From: Aeromonas sp. RU39B
GTDB lineage: Bacteria; Pseudomonadota; Gammaproteobacteria; Enterobacterales; Aeromonadaceae
Reading direction: 5' to 3'
Length of the DNA: 64,000 nt
Assembly: GCF_900156095.1 (NCBI RefSeq)
Contig: NZ_FTMJ01000005.1
Coordinates: 1-64,000, forward strand
Below, piece after piece: positions 41,343 to 51,178 of this stretch. Position 1 is the stretch's first letter. Every line of letters starts with the position of its first letter. Under the pieces are notes generated by a model. The model did not search any database, had not been told where the DNA came from, and saw only the letters and a program-made list of their open reading frames with translations. The translations under genes and the position numbers were made by a program.

Positions 41343-44300
41343 ATGGACAACAGCAACAATGGCCTGCCCCATCCCGACCAATCTGATACCCGCACCCAGG
41401 ATTTCTGGCGCAATTTGAACGCCAACATCAATGGCAGCCCCAGTGCGACAACGCAAAGTGATGGCGCTGGCCTGTCTGATTACGCCAAGGCGGTGGGCTC
41501 CGGCGCGCTGGAGCTGGTTGGCGGAATTGGCGAACTGGCCAAGGGCGTGCAGCGTTATGGCGCCGAGAACGCAGGCAAGAGCGCCTGGGGTAATGTAGCC
41601 AGCACTATCGCGCCGCTCACCAAGCCGGTATCGGCCATCGGAGAGCTGGCGAAATCAGGCTCTGAAAAGCTGACCGGTAGCATGAGCCAAGGCGCCAAGG
41701 ATGCCATGGGGCGCAGTCTGGTCAGTGAAGATGCCAATGGTAACCTCACGCTTGGCGATGGTATCGGTGATGTAGACGTGTGGGCCATGAAGATGGCTAA
41801 TGGCATTGGCTCGCTACTGCCTACTATCGCCACTGGCGGCATTACTGGTGCTGCTGCCCGGGTCGCAATCGGCCGCTCTGTGGCTGAGTCCATGATCAAG
41901 CGCGGAGCCACCAAAGAAGTGGCAGAAGCCGTGGCCGCCAAGACCGTGGAGCGTTTTGCCACCACTGGCGCCACCACGGCCGGGGTAACTGGCTCGGTAG
42001 GCTCTACCGGTCAGCAAGCCAAAGAAGGTGTGCTTGGCATGAGCTTTGATGAGCTCAAGGGTAGTGAAACCTTCCGCGATGCGTTCCGCCGCATCGACAT
42101 TGATCAGGAAACGTCACACCTTTCTGATCTTGAAAAGCTGTCTATGGCGCGGGAAGAGACCGCGAACGCGGCCAGCCAGTATGCTATGGGCGACGCCAAG
42201 ACCTGGGGCGCTGCAGCTATTGGCACCATTATGGGCGACACCATGTTGTTTAAGATGTTGGCCGGCAAAGGGGTTGGCGGTGGAGTGCTGCGCGGTATGG
42301 GTAAAGGCGCCGCCGGTGAAGGCGTCAGTGAGGCGCTGGAAAGCGGCACCCAACAGTACGTGGCGAACCAGGCTCAGAATGATGTTGCCAATGCCAATAT
42401 TGACCCGATGCAGGGTGTTAAGAGTGCAGCCATTGAAGGCGGTGTGATTGGTGCCGGAATCGGTGGCGGTGTGGGTGGCATTGGCGGTCTCCGTGGTGGT
42501 CATGAACAGGCTCAGCCCGAGGCGGATAACAGCGCCGAGCAGCAACCTGATGGCCAGCCGGAAGCGCCGACACCTGAGCAGACTTTTGCGCCTGAGCAAG
42601 CGCCAGCTGAAAGCGCCACTCAGCCTGGCCAGCAAGCGGCCGAGGATAATCAGAGCCCACTTGGGCCAAGCACTAGTAAGTTCGACCCGCTGCGCGACAT
42701 CCCAGCCTATCAGCGCCAAGGCTTTGTGCGTGGCGGGCAGGATTTTCAAGGTACGCCTATCGTTCCACTGGAAGGGGAGTTGCTGGATCACGGCACTGGC
42801 GTCATGCCGCTCTCTGACAGCACCGAGCTGGGCGATCCTGTCAATCGCTCAACGCGCTATGAGGCTGCGCCCAACCGTGCTGCACTGGAAGGCCAGAGCA
42901 ATGAGGTGGCCGGCCTGCCGTACACGCCAGCACCGCAGCAAATTGGACAGTCGGATACCATCTTTGCCGGTGGCGAACCCGGTGCCGATCAGCGCAATAG
43001 CGCCTACACCCCGCCGAGACTATCCCGCGATCACGTTGATACCAGCTTGGGGGAACAATCCACCCGCGATCCGCGCTCACCGGTTAGTCAGTCGATTGCC
43101 AATGCAGGCAGCGCCACCGATTCGGTGTTTGGCCCGTTGCAATCGCTGCGCGTGACCCGCAAGGGTAAGCCGTTCGCCACCGAGAAAGAAGCGGCCATGG
43201 CCAGCCGCAAAGATCAGGAGATGCCGGTCCCGCTCAACGGTGGCGGGTTTGGCGTGGCGCAGATTGCCGAAGTTCAGCAGGTGCAAGCCCAAGATCCAAT
43301 AGCTAATACCGAAGCGCCCACTATTAACACCCCAGCAGATCAGCCAGCCGCAGGCGTAAGCGCTGAAACTGTTACGGCACCGGTTCAGGCCGAGGCCAGC
43401 CAAATCAAGCAACAGTCAAACAATCCTGAACCGTTGGATGCCGCCAAGCCAGTTGCTGAAACGGAACAACGAGGCCTATCCGAGGAAGATCTAAAAGATC
43501 GCGACCTGCTCAAGGAGCATGCTGGCCGCTGGAAATATCGAAGCTCAGTTGGTTCCGGCTGGTTTACTGCCAACACCAAGGAAGGCGCAGTTGAGCGTGC
43601 TCAAGAGGCTTATCGTAAGGCGATGTCAAAAGGCGAGTCAGTGCCTACCCGTGATGAGCGATTTGCACAGGCAAACGAAGATCTGTTTAGCGAAATGGAC
43701 CGCCGCTACGGAAAGATGCCAATACCTGAGCTTGAAGCCGAGTATCGCCGCCTTGGTGGGGCGGTAAGCGATCTGCAACGCGCAGGGGCTGGCGAGTTCA
43801 ACGGTGATGGCGGCCGTCGCACTGGCGCAGCGGTATCCAATGAAGGGGCGCGTCAGACCGGAGATGAGCGGTTGCGTCTGGGCCTTTACACGAAAATGCG
43901 CCAAGAGCGCGAAGGGGTAAGCAATGATACTCCCACAGTGGCTCCAGTCAGCAGTGAGCAGCAGGGTGATCAGCCAGGCGCAGGCGAACCAGTTTTACCA
44001 GTGGCTGAGCCAAGCACCGACGACGGTGCAGGAGTGCCCGCCGCAGATAATGCCGGTGGCGCAGCGCCTGATGCTGCATCAATGGAATCACAGCAAGATG
44101 ACCAGGCACTAAACTGGTCAGAACCCAAGAGCGCAGAGGACTATCGCAAGGCGCAAGGCCGCCTGTTCGCTGGCGACATGAGCTATGCCGAGTTTAAAGC
44201 GATGAGCTGGGCCATGCTTGATAACGCCGGCGCACTGCGCGCCGAGCTTGAGCAGAAAACCAAGGCCGAGCTGCTGCAGATGATGAGCGCCTTTAACGCA

Positions 44301-47300
44301 GCACGTTACAAGAATGAGAAAAAGGCGGCCGTGGTCGAGGCGGCCTATAACCAGTTGCTTGGTGATCTGCGCTGGGCTGCCAATGGCAGCAGCAACACCA
44401 TGAGTGAGACCTATTCGTTAGGCGGGAAGCGCCAATCTATTGAAGAGCGGGTATCGAGCGCGCTCGATGGGCTGACAGAGGGACGTTATCAGCAATTTCG
44501 TGACAAGCAGCGGGCCGATATGGCAGCGCTCGAGCGGCGCCGCGCTGCGCTCAAGCAGGCGTTGATTGACCCGCAGACACTGGAGGATTTTCGCGCCTTT
44601 GTCGAGCGCCGTGGCAGCGACAAGCTGACCACCGAGCAGCGCGCCCGCTACGAAGATCTGGTGGCAGCCAGCAACATGGATAAGCGCGAGGCTGTGCGTG
44701 ATGCCAAAGCTGAGGCAAAGGTCACCGCGACCACTGCCGGCGACATCATCCAGACCAAGCACACCAAGACTGGCGAAGATCTGTTTGTGGTGCAGATGGG
44801 GGAGCGGGTAGACCGCGATACTTATAACACCGTCAACGCCAAGGCCAAGGAGATGGGCGGCTGGTATTCGTCGTTCCGAGGCAAGGGCGCGGTGCCAGGC
44901 TTCCAGTTCAAGGATAAAGCCAAAGCGGCTGAGTTTAAGGCGTGGCTGGCTGACGAAACCACCACACAAGCCAAACCGGATGCGGCACCCACCGAGATAA
45001 CTGAGCCTTCCAATGAAGGCGGCAATGGCAAGCAGGTTGAGACGCTGCGCCAACGAGCTGATTCGGTGCGCGCCAAGGCAGATGCGGCGCTTAATGCCGA
45101 GCGCAAGGAAAACACCGCAAAGCGTGCCGGTCAGGCTGCCCACGCCCGGGCTAATGCCGAGCGGGATCTGCGCTTTGCTGACCTGCTCGATGCCATTGCG
45201 ACAGGGATTGAGGCTGGCGAGATCACCTATTTGCGCAATCTGGCGAACGGGGCGCAACTTGAAGAGCTGCAGTCGGCCCTGAATCGCGGCCTGTGGATCC
45301 TGCCATCTACCAAGGTAGACGAGCTGGTGTCGCAAGGGGTGATCGAGCGCGATAACAACAGTCGGTATTCATGGAGCGACAAGGCCACGCCGGAGCAGCA
45401 AGTGGAAGGGGTAACCATGCCCGGCATGGATTACTACACTGACCGACTGCGCGATGCGGCGTTCAAGATGCAATCTGCCAGTGGCTTTAAGCAGGCCGGC
45501 GTCAAGATTATGAGCCTGGTCAAAGCAGCCACAAACCGCGACAGCAAGCGCGTGACCCTGAGCGATCCGGAGCTGATCGCCAAGCTCAAGGCGTTTGTGA
45601 ATGGTAGCGATGATTTCAGCACCAGCACCATCAAGGATCAGATTGCCGGTTACAGCCGCTTGGAGCGGATGGGCATTACCAATCAGACCGAGCTGCGCGC
45701 CGCCCTGCGCGAGCTGGTGCGCCTGCAAAAGGGGCTGGATAAGCGCGCCCCGCAAAGCGACCCGCTCGCCGAGAAAACCAGAAACCTCAAGCTGCGTCTG
45801 CTTAACAATCGCAATGCCTTTATCGATTTCTTCCCGACCCCGGAGGAGCACGCCGCCGATCTGGTTGCTCGCGCCGGCATTGAGCCAGGCATGAAGGTGC
45901 TCGAACCCTCTGCCGGTCACGGCATGTTGGCCGATGCGGCTCGCGCTGCCGGTGCCAGTGTGGATGCGGTCGAGCTGGCCAGTGACCTGCGCGACATTCT
46001 GCAGACCAAGGGATACCCGCTGGTTGGCACCGACTTTATGGCCACCGAGGCCAAGGGCGACTATGACGCCGTGATCATGAACCCGCCGTTTAGCAATGAC
46101 ATGGATATTGACCATGTGCGCCATGCTTATGACCACCTCAAGCCAGGCGGTCGCTTGGTGGCTATCGTGTCGTCAATGGCCGGCGAGCGCAGCAATCGCA
46201 AGAACAAGGCGTTTTTAGTGTGGCTGGAGAGCCTGGGCGCAGAGCAGGAGGTGATGCCGGAAGGGGCATTTAAAGACTCCCTGAATCCGACCAGTGTTCG
46301 CACCAAGATTATCACTATCTCCAAGCCGGCATCGCTTGACACAGCCCGAGTCTCATTCTCAAAGCAATCTCAAACAGAAGGCCTCATTCCGGACAAGCAC
46401 CTGACCCGCAAAGAGGCCGAACTGGTCACCCGTGAGTGGTTGAGGCAATACAAAGGGGTGGCCGGCATCGATATCCAGATCCATGCCACCCAAGCAGAGA
46501 TGGAGCTGGCGCTAGGGTTGGAACCCAAAGAGGGGCTGATCCGCCGCGCAGCGTTCGACCGGGATGAATCCGGGTTGCATGTGGCCGCTGATACGATCAG
46601 CAGCCCACGCCATCTGCGCGAAATCCTGCGCCACGAGGTGCTGGCCCACTATGGGCTGGCTAATGTGCTGGGCGGTGGTGAGTACACCAACTTAATGTCC
46701 CGCATTATCGCTTCCAAAGATGACCCCTCGATGCGTGATGTGTGGCAGTGGGTAGAGACACACTATGCCGATGAGGATATCGGTGTGCAGGCCGAGGAGG
46801 TTGTAGCTCATCTTGCCGAGTTGGAGCCGAGCTCCTGGCGTCGCGGCTGGGAAAAGGTGGTGAACTGGCTAACCAAGGCGCTGCGTGCGGTCGGCTTTTT
46901 GCCATCGTCGCATGTCAGTGCCACCGAGATCCGCTCACTGGTGGAGGCGTTGGGTAACGAGCTGCAAGGCGGTAAATCGACGCAGGAACAGGAAGGGCCG
47001 CGTTTTAGCCAGCGCAAGTCTGATAGATCTTTTACTCCTGACGCTTATGACGCCAAAGCGTTCGCCAAGGAAGTGGAGTACACAGCCAACAACCCAGATT
47101 CAAGACAAGAGATAAGCATGGGCGATACGCCGTATGTGATGCAGCAGATCGGGCTGGACGGGATCGAGACTGTCTTGCCTGCGTCGGTGGTGCGCAAGGC
47201 AACAAACCCTGACGTGCGTGGCCACTCGGTGTCACTTGAAGTGCTTAAGGCGCTACCCGATCACTTGAGCGACCCTATTGCGATAATGCGGTCGAGAACA

Positions 47301-50195
47301 GAGCAGAGCGCGATTGTTTCTCTCATAGAGGCGACTGACCAGAACGGCGCACCAGTGATTGTGGCAATCCACAGCAATGTGAAAGGGAGCTCGCGCATTG
47401 AAGTTAACAAGATCGCGAGTGTCTACGGAAAGGACAATTTGGCAGCCTTGCAGCGCCAGTTGAGTGAGGACTTGGTTTATCTGGATAAAGAAAGAGCCAC
47501 CCAATGGTTGCCGACAGTCAGGCTCCAATTGCCTGAGGCGGGCACCTCCCAAAAAGGTAGCTCTCGGAAAAAGGTACTCACCAAGGAGGATGTTGTCAAT
47601 AAAGCAGGCCGCAACATTCACATGAGCCAGACCGCCACTGACAGCGCCATGGACAAGCTCAGTCTTGGCATTAAGCCCGATATCATCGACCGCGCCAAGG
47701 AGCGCCTAGAGGCGCTGCGCGGCACTGATAAATCGACCGTCAAGAAGTGGGTTGACCGCTTCATCAAGAAAGCAAACACCGAGATGCTCGATGCGCTGGC
47801 CCCCATCAAATACGCCGAGGATGCAGCTGGCGTGACGGAGGCGGGGGATTCTGGCTATGTGGCCGCCCGTCTGGCGTCGGGTTCGGCCGCCACCATGCAG
47901 GCCACCATGCTCTATGGTTTGCCGGAGTGGAAGGATGGGGTTATCCAGCGCAAGGCTGGCACTGGCGAAAGCGATGCGCTGCTCGGTATCTTTGAGGGGT
48001 TGGGCAAGGATCTGCACAACTGGTTGGGTTGGATGGCCGGCCACCGGGCGGAAATCCTGATGAAGGAGGGCCGTGAAAACCTGCTGACCTCCGATGAGAT
48101 CGCCGCGCTCAAAGCGCTCGACAAGGGCAAAGAGGCGCAGTTTCAAGAGGCTAAGCAGAAGTGGAATGCTGTCAACAAGGCGGTGCTGGATCTGGCCGAA
48201 GAGGCAGGCTTGTTCACCAAAGCTGACCGCGCCAACTGGGAAAGCGAGTGGTATATCCCGTTCTTCCGCGAATCGGAAGATGGCGATGCCATGGCGCCTT
48301 TCAAGGCCAAGGGGCTGGCCAACCAGAGTGCCGGTATCAAGAAGCTCAAGGGCGGTACCGAGCACACCGCCGATCTGCTCGAGAACATCTTTTCCAGCAC
48401 CGGCAAGCTGATCGATGCTTCCATGAAGAACATGGCCGCCCAAAAAATCGTGTGGAACCTGGCTGACACGGACCTGATTGAGGTGGTCAGCAAGCCCAAC
48501 ATGATGGACTGGCGTGCCATCAAGAACGGCCGTGAGCTGATAACCGTTAAGTTGGAAGGTGAGGACTACATGTTGCGGGTCAACGACCCCGATCTTTACC
48601 GGGCTATGACCTTCTTTGACCGCAAGCCGTTTGGCAAAGCCGTTCAGTTGGCGTCCAAGGCCAAGCGCCTATTGACTGCTGGTGTTACTGCCTCACCTGA
48701 ATTTATGTTCCGCAACTTCATGCGTGACTCGCTCAGCGCATGGGCCATCAGCAAGGACGGCTTTAAACCGGTGGTTGATTCCATTAAGGGGATCAGGAAA
48801 ACCCTGGCGATGGATGGCAACACGCTTGATGTGATGTTCTCCGGCGCCTCATTCTTGGGTGGCTACGTCAACGGCAATGACCCGGGGGCGATGGCTGACT
48901 CGGTGCGAAAGGCACTGCGTCGCAAAGGAATGACGCCAGAGCAGATCAGCAAGTACGAAAAGTCCATCATCCGTAACGCCAAGCAGGCGCAAGAGGTAAT
49001 CGCTGGTGCGTGGGACAAGTACGCCAAGTATGGCGAGGCCTTCGAAAACGCTAACCGTGAGGCGGTCTATGATGCCGCCATCAAGGCCGGCAAGAGCCAT
49101 GCACAAGCCGCCTTTGAAGCCAAAGACTTGATGGACTTCTCCATGCTCGGGGCATCGCGCTCCATGCAGCTGTTTGTTCAGTTACTGCCGTTCTTCAATG
49201 CCCGAGTGCAGGGTCTTGGCAAACTGGGGCGTGAGCTGCGTGATAACCCCCGCGCCATTGCCAAGCGAGCCGGTATGATCACCGCCGCTTCGCTGGCATT
49301 GCTGGCCATGAACTGGGATGACGACCGCTACAAAGACCTGCCTGACTGGGATAAGGACGCTAACTGGCACTTCTTCTTTGGTGACCAGCATTTCCGCATC
49401 CCCAAGCCGTTTGAAATCGGGGTGATGTTCGCCACCATCCCGGAGCGTATGGTCAGAGGGGCGGGCGGCGCTGATACCGGAGCGCAGTTCGGCAAGGCGC
49501 TGGCCCGCAGCTTTATGGATACCTTCGCGCTCAACCCAACACCACAGGTGGTCAAGCCGCTGGTTGAATCCTATTTCAACTACGACACGTTCCGTGGGGC
49601 GCCCATCGAGAACATGGCAGATCTGGCAGTGCGCGCCGAGGCGCGATACAACGAGAACACCTCTTTGCTGATGCGTGAGATCGGCCAAGCTACCGGCATG
49701 AGCCCCAAGAAGCTGGAGCACCTGATGATTGGCTACACCGGCACCATTGGTAGTTATGTGATGGCGGCGGCGGACGGCCTGATCCGGGCAATGTCTCCTG
49801 GCGAATCTGCTGCATGGCGTGCTGATGAGATCCCGGTGGTGAAGGCGTTCTATCGCGGCAGCGCGCCGGCCAAGTCCACCCAGCAGATGGATCAGTTCTA
49901 TTCCATGCTGGACGAGGTGAACAAGCTCAAGCGAACCATCGATCAGTACCGAAAAGAAGGTATGACCGATGAAGCCAAGGCGTTGCTGGATGAGCAGGGC
50001 GGCATTCTGCGTGCTCGTGGAAACCTCACAAATACGCAGACGTTAATCAGGCAACTTCGCAATGAAATGGAGCTAATCCAGCGCAGCAAGGTTCTTACAT
50101 CGGATCAGAAACGTGAGCGGCTTGATAAGCTCATGGCGAGGCGTAATAGGTTGGTAGCTTCCACGGTAAAACACGGCTTCCCGATGTGGTATTGA
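41343..50195 (+). CDS. Giant polyvalent virion protein with N6-adenine-type methyltransferase domain
   Basis: 2950 aa, the largest gene. From the N-terminus: Gly/Ala-rich helices with hydrophobic stretches (about 30-390, including GGVIGAGIGGGVGGIGG), a long Gln/Pro/Ala-rich linker (about 390-930), helical parts, a small domain near 1140-1200 (GGWYSSFRGKGAVPGFQF), then a methyltransferase at about 1494-1662 with motif I VLEPSAGHGML and catalytic NPPF at 1580-1583. A zincin-like HEVLAH lies at 1764-1769. A domain at about 1896-2060 resembles the MuF C-terminal (barnase-like) domain (SDPIAIMRSRTEQSAIVSLI). Long helical parts and an LPD38-like C-terminal region from about 2450 follow. Bcep22-like phages carry comparable giants, and P1 DarB is a related idea: enter with the DNA and methylate it against restriction. 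Domain names other than the methyltransferase are tentative. Confidence 0.8.
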   Translation: MDNSNNGLPHPDQSDTRTQDFWRNLNANINGSPSATTQSDGAGLSDYAKAVGSGALELVGGIGELAKGVQRYGAENAGKSAWGNVASTIAPLTKPVSAIGELAKSGSEKLTGSMSQGAKDAMGRSLVSEDANGNLTLGDGIGDVDVWAMKMANGIGSLLPTIATGGITGAAARVAIGRSVAESMIKRGATKEVAEAVAAKTVERFATTGATTAGVTGSVGSTGQQAKEGVLGMSFDELKGSETFRDAFRRIDIDQETSHLSDLEKLSMAREETANAASQYAMGDAKTWGAAAIGTIMGDTMLFKMLAGKGVGGGVLRGMGKGAAGEGVSEALESGTQQYVANQAQNDVANANIDPMQGVKSAAIEGGVIGAGIGGGVGGIGGLRGGHEQAQPEADNSAEQQPDGQPEAPTPEQTFAPEQAPAESATQPGQQAAEDNQSPLGPSTSKFDPLRDIPAYQRQGFVRGGQDFQGTPIVPLEGELLDHGTGVMPLSDSTELGDPVNRSTRYEAAPNRAALEGQSNEVAGLPYTPAPQQIGQSDTIFAGGEPGADQRNSAYTPPRLSRDHVDTSLGEQSTRDPRSPVSQSIANAGSATDSVFGPLQSLRVTRKGKPFATEKEAAMASRKDQEMPVPLNGGGFGVAQIAEVQQVQAQDPIANTEAPTINTPADQPAAGVSAETVTAPVQAEASQIKQQSNNPEPLDAAKPVAETEQRGLSEEDLKDRDLLKEHAGRWKYRSSVGSGWFTANTKEGAVERAQEAYRKAMSKGESVPTRDERFAQANEDLFSEMDRRYGKMPIPELEAEYRRLGGAVSDLQRAGAGEFNGDGGRRTGAAVSNEGARQTGDERLRLGLYTKMRQEREGVSNDTPTVAPVSSEQQGDQPGAGEPVLPVAEPSTDDGAGVPAADNAGGAAPDAASMESQQDDQALNWSEPKSAEDYRKAQGRLFAGDMSYAEFKAMSWAMLDNAGALRAELEQKTKAELLQMMSAFNAARYKNEKKAAVVEAAYNQLLGDLRWAANGSSNTMSETYSLGGKRQSIEERVSSALDGLTEGRYQQFRDKQRADMAALERRRAALKQALIDPQTLEDFRAFVERRGSDKLTTEQRARYEDLVAASNMDKREAVRDAKAEAKVTATTAGDIIQTKHTKTGEDLFVVQMGERVDRDTYNTVNAKAKEMGGWYSSFRGKGAVPGFQFKDKAKAAEFKAWLADETTTQAKPDAAPTEITEPSNEGGNGKQVETLRQRADSVRAKADAALNAERKENTAKRAGQAAHARANAERDLRFADLLDAIATGIEAGEITYLRNLANGAQLEELQSALNRGLWILPSTKVDELVSQGVIERDNNSRYSWSDKATPEQQVEGVTMPGMDYYTDRLRDAAFKMQSASGFKQAGVKIMSLVKAATNRDSKRVTLSDPELIAKLKAFVNGSDDFSTSTIKDQIAGYSRLERMGITNQTELRAALRELVRLQKGLDKRAPQSDPLAEKTRNLKLRLLNNRNAFIDFFPTPEEHAADLVARAGIEPGMKVLEPSAGHGMLADAARAAGASVDAVELASDLRDILQTKGYPLVGTDFMATEAKGDYDAVIMNPPFSNDMDIDHVRHAYDHLKPGGRLVAIVSSMAGERSNRKNKAFLVWLESLGAEQEVMPEGAFKDSLNPTSVRTKIITISKPASLDTARVSFSKQSQTEGLIPDKHLTRKEAELVTREWLRQYKGVAGIDIQIHATQAEMELALGLEPKEGLIRRAAFDRDESGLHVAADTISSPRHLREILRHEVLAHYGLANVLGGGEYTNLMSRIIASKDDPSMRDVWQWVETHYADEDIGVQAEEVVAHLAELEPSSWRRGWEKVVNWLTKALRAVGFLPSSHVSATEIRSLVEALGNELQGGKSTQEQEGPRFSQRKSDRSFTPDAYDAKAFAKEVEYTANNPDSRQEISMGDTPYVMQQIGLDGIETVLPASVVRKATNPDVRGHSVSLEVLKALPDHLSDPIAIMRSRTEQSAIVSLIEATDQNGAPVIVAIHSNVKGSSRIEVNKIASVYGKDNLAALQRQLSEDLVYLDKERATQWLPTVRLQLPEAGTSQKGSSRKKVLTKEDVVNKAGRNIHMSQTATDSAMDKLSLGIKPDIIDRAKERLEALRGTDKSTVKKWVDRFIKKANTEMLDALAPIKYAEDAAGVTEAGDSGYVAARLASGSAATMQATMLYGLPEWKDGVIQRKAGTGESDALLGIFEGLGKDLHNWLGWMAGHRAEILMKEGRENLLTSDEIAALKALDKGKEAQFQEAKQKWNAVNKAVLDLAEEAGLFTKADRANWESEWYIPFFRESEDGDAMAPFKAKGLANQSAGIKKLKGGTEHTADLLENIFSSTGKLIDASMKNMAAQKIVWNLADTDLIEVVSKPNMMDWRAIKNGRELITVKLEGEDYMLRVNDPDLYRAMTFFDRKPFGKAVQLASKAKRLLTAGVTASPEFMFRNFMRDSLSAWAISKDGFKPVVDSIKGIRKTLAMDGNTLDVMFSGASFLGGYVNGNDPGAMADSVRKALRRKGMTPEQISKYEKSIIRNAKQAQEVIAGAWDKYAKYGEAFENANREAVYDAAIKAGKSHAQAAFEAKDLMDFSMLGASRSMQLFVQLLPFFNARVQGLGKLGRELRDNPRAIAKRAGMITAASLALLAMNWDDDRYKDLPDWDKDANWHFFFGDQHFRIPKPFEIGVMFATIPERMVRGAGGADTGAQFGKALARSFMDTFALNPTPQVVKPLVESYFNYDTFRGAPIENMADLAVRAEARYNENTSLLMREIGQATGMSPKKLEHLMIGYTGTIGSYVMAAADGLIRAMSPGESAAWRADEIPVVKAFYRGSAPAKSTQQMDQFYSMLDEVNKLKRTIDQYRKEGMTDEAKALLDEQGGILRARGNLTNTQTLIRQLRNEMELIQRSKVLTSDQKRERLDKLMARRNRLVASTVKHGFPMWY

Positions 50196-50259
50196 CGGCC
50201 CTTAGATAGCCAGGGTAGTGGGTTTAAAATCACCTCACAAACACTATGAGGGCCAACGA

Positions 50260-50460
50260 ATGGCCGGTATTGCTTTGATACTTTGGCTGATAGCCGGTGC
50301 GCTGATCAGCATCCACTTTGCACTGGCTATACCACCGTTTCTGATCGGTTGTTGGTTCATGCTCAAGGCCACCAATGCCAGCGTGGACAATGTGATCATG
50401 TGGCTGGGCACAGTCGCAGTTGTCGGATTTCTAGTTAATGTTTTGGTAAGGGCGTGGTGA
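50260..50460 (+). CDS. Small two-helix membrane protein
   Basis: 66 aa from ATG 50260 (GAGGG at 50248-50252). Nearly all hydrophobic, with two or three helices (AGIALILWLIAGALISIHFA, PPFLIGCWFMLKA, VIMWLGTVAVVGFLVNVLV). It could be a superinfection-exclusion or second holin-type protein; nothing decides between these. Confidence 0.5.
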   Translation: MAGIALILWLIAGALISIHFALAIPPFLIGCWFMLKATNASVDNVIMWLGTVAVVGFLVNVLVRAW

Positions 50461-50612
50461 AAATTTCCGCTGATTGATAGGAATGTCAACCTATTCGGAG
50501 GAGAGAGAACTCCACCCCAATAGTGGTCAAGGAATGACCAGGTAGGCCGCTTAGAGCTTTAAAAAAATGTTCACTTCATCGCTTCAGTCTCTGTGGTAGA
50601 GTATCAAAACAC

Positions 50613-50628
50613 CTGTATTTGCATACAG
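50613..50628 (+). promoter_or_regulatory. LexA (SOS) box
   Basis: CTGTATTTGCATACAG keeps the full CTGT-N8-ACAG consensus. It lies 45 bp before the small gene at 50673 and about 330 bp from the attachment site. Confidence 0.7.
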
Positions 50629-50672
50629 TGTTCTACGGCCGTGAGGCCGATGGCAGTGATTGGAGTGGGCAG

Positions 50673-50825
50673 ATGAAGTTACAGAGCAACGACAGCCCTG
50701 ATAGGCGAGCGATTGGTTTGGAATTTGAGCGGCTAGCCGAGATGCTGGCATGTCTGGACATGGATAGAGTGACGAGGGCAGAGGTGGATAGCCAGGTGCA
50801 GAAGATGAGAGATTTGCTGAATTGA
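50673..50825 (+). CDS. Small SOS-controlled hypothetical protein
   Basis: 50 aa from ATG 50673 with GGAG at 50661-50664; a longer frame would start at TTG 50619 inside the LexA box and is less likely. Sequence MKLQSNDSPDRRAIGLEFER continues in a helical acidic way. It is bounded by a LexA box and a terminator, so it is a single-gene DNA-damage-responsive unit at the prophage end. No family recognised. Confidence 0.5.
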   Translation: MKLQSNDSPDRRAIGLEFERLAEMLACLDMDRVTRAEVDSQVQKMRDLLN

Positions 50826-50832
50826 AGACCAC

Positions 50833-50859
50833 AAAGCCTGCTATTTTTGCAGGCTTTTT
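50833..50859 (+). terminator. Intrinsic terminator
   Basis: AAAGCCTGC and GCAGGCTTT form a 9-bp stem, followed by further T. Confidence 0.85.
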
Positions 50860-50961
50860 GTTAGGGAATACGCAGAGTTGGGCCTTGTGAAATCAATAAG
50901 TTACGAAAGCTGCGCATTCCCCGAATCACGCTTAAAGTTTTGATTTTGAAGGATAAAAATG

Positions 50962-51019
50962 GGGATTTAAAATCCCTCGACCTTTGGTTGTGCGGGTTCG
51001 AGTCCCGCTCCGGGCACCA
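50962..51019 (+). other. Prophage attachment site: 3' part of a tRNA-Leu(UAA) gene
   Basis: The bases run from the anticodon stem-loop (GGGATTTAAAATCCC, anticodon TAA) through the long variable arm and T-arm (TGCGGGTTCGAGTCCCGC) to the acceptor strand with CCA at 51017-51019. The 5' half is absent; upstream sequence is phage DNA. This is the classical outcome of integration into a tRNA gene: the intact tRNA is rebuilt at the integrase-side end, outside this window. Confidence 0.85.
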
Positions 51020-51038
51020 ATAGAATCAAAGAGTTACG

Positions 51039-51066
51039 AAGGCCGCTAATGATAGCGGCCTTTTTG
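51039..51066 (+). terminator. Original terminator of the tRNA-Leu gene
   Basis: AAGGCCGCTA and TAGCGGCCTT form a 10-bp stem, followed by a T-run, 20 bp after the CCA. It belongs to the host chromosome. Confidence 0.8.
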
Positions 51067-51131
51067 TTTTTGGCAAAATGGCGACAAAGTGGCGACAGCA
51101 CAAAAGCAACATTGTTTCTTGATTTTGCGGC

Positions 51132-51154
51132 GTGTACTATGTACACCATGGTGT
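51132..51154. promoter_or_regulatory. Overlapping palindromes before the toxin-antitoxin genes
   Basis: GTGTACTATGTACAC (51132-51146) is a perfect dyad, overlapping CACCATGGTG (51145-51154). Such dyads upstream of type II systems are usually bound by the antitoxin for self-repression. Confidence 0.6.
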
Positions 51155-51178
51155 GAAGGTGTTCAAAGTGAGTGATGC

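Noticed and set aside
50962..51019. Functional tRNA gene
   Set aside because: The 5' half (acceptor and D-arm) is missing; only an attachment-site fragment remains.
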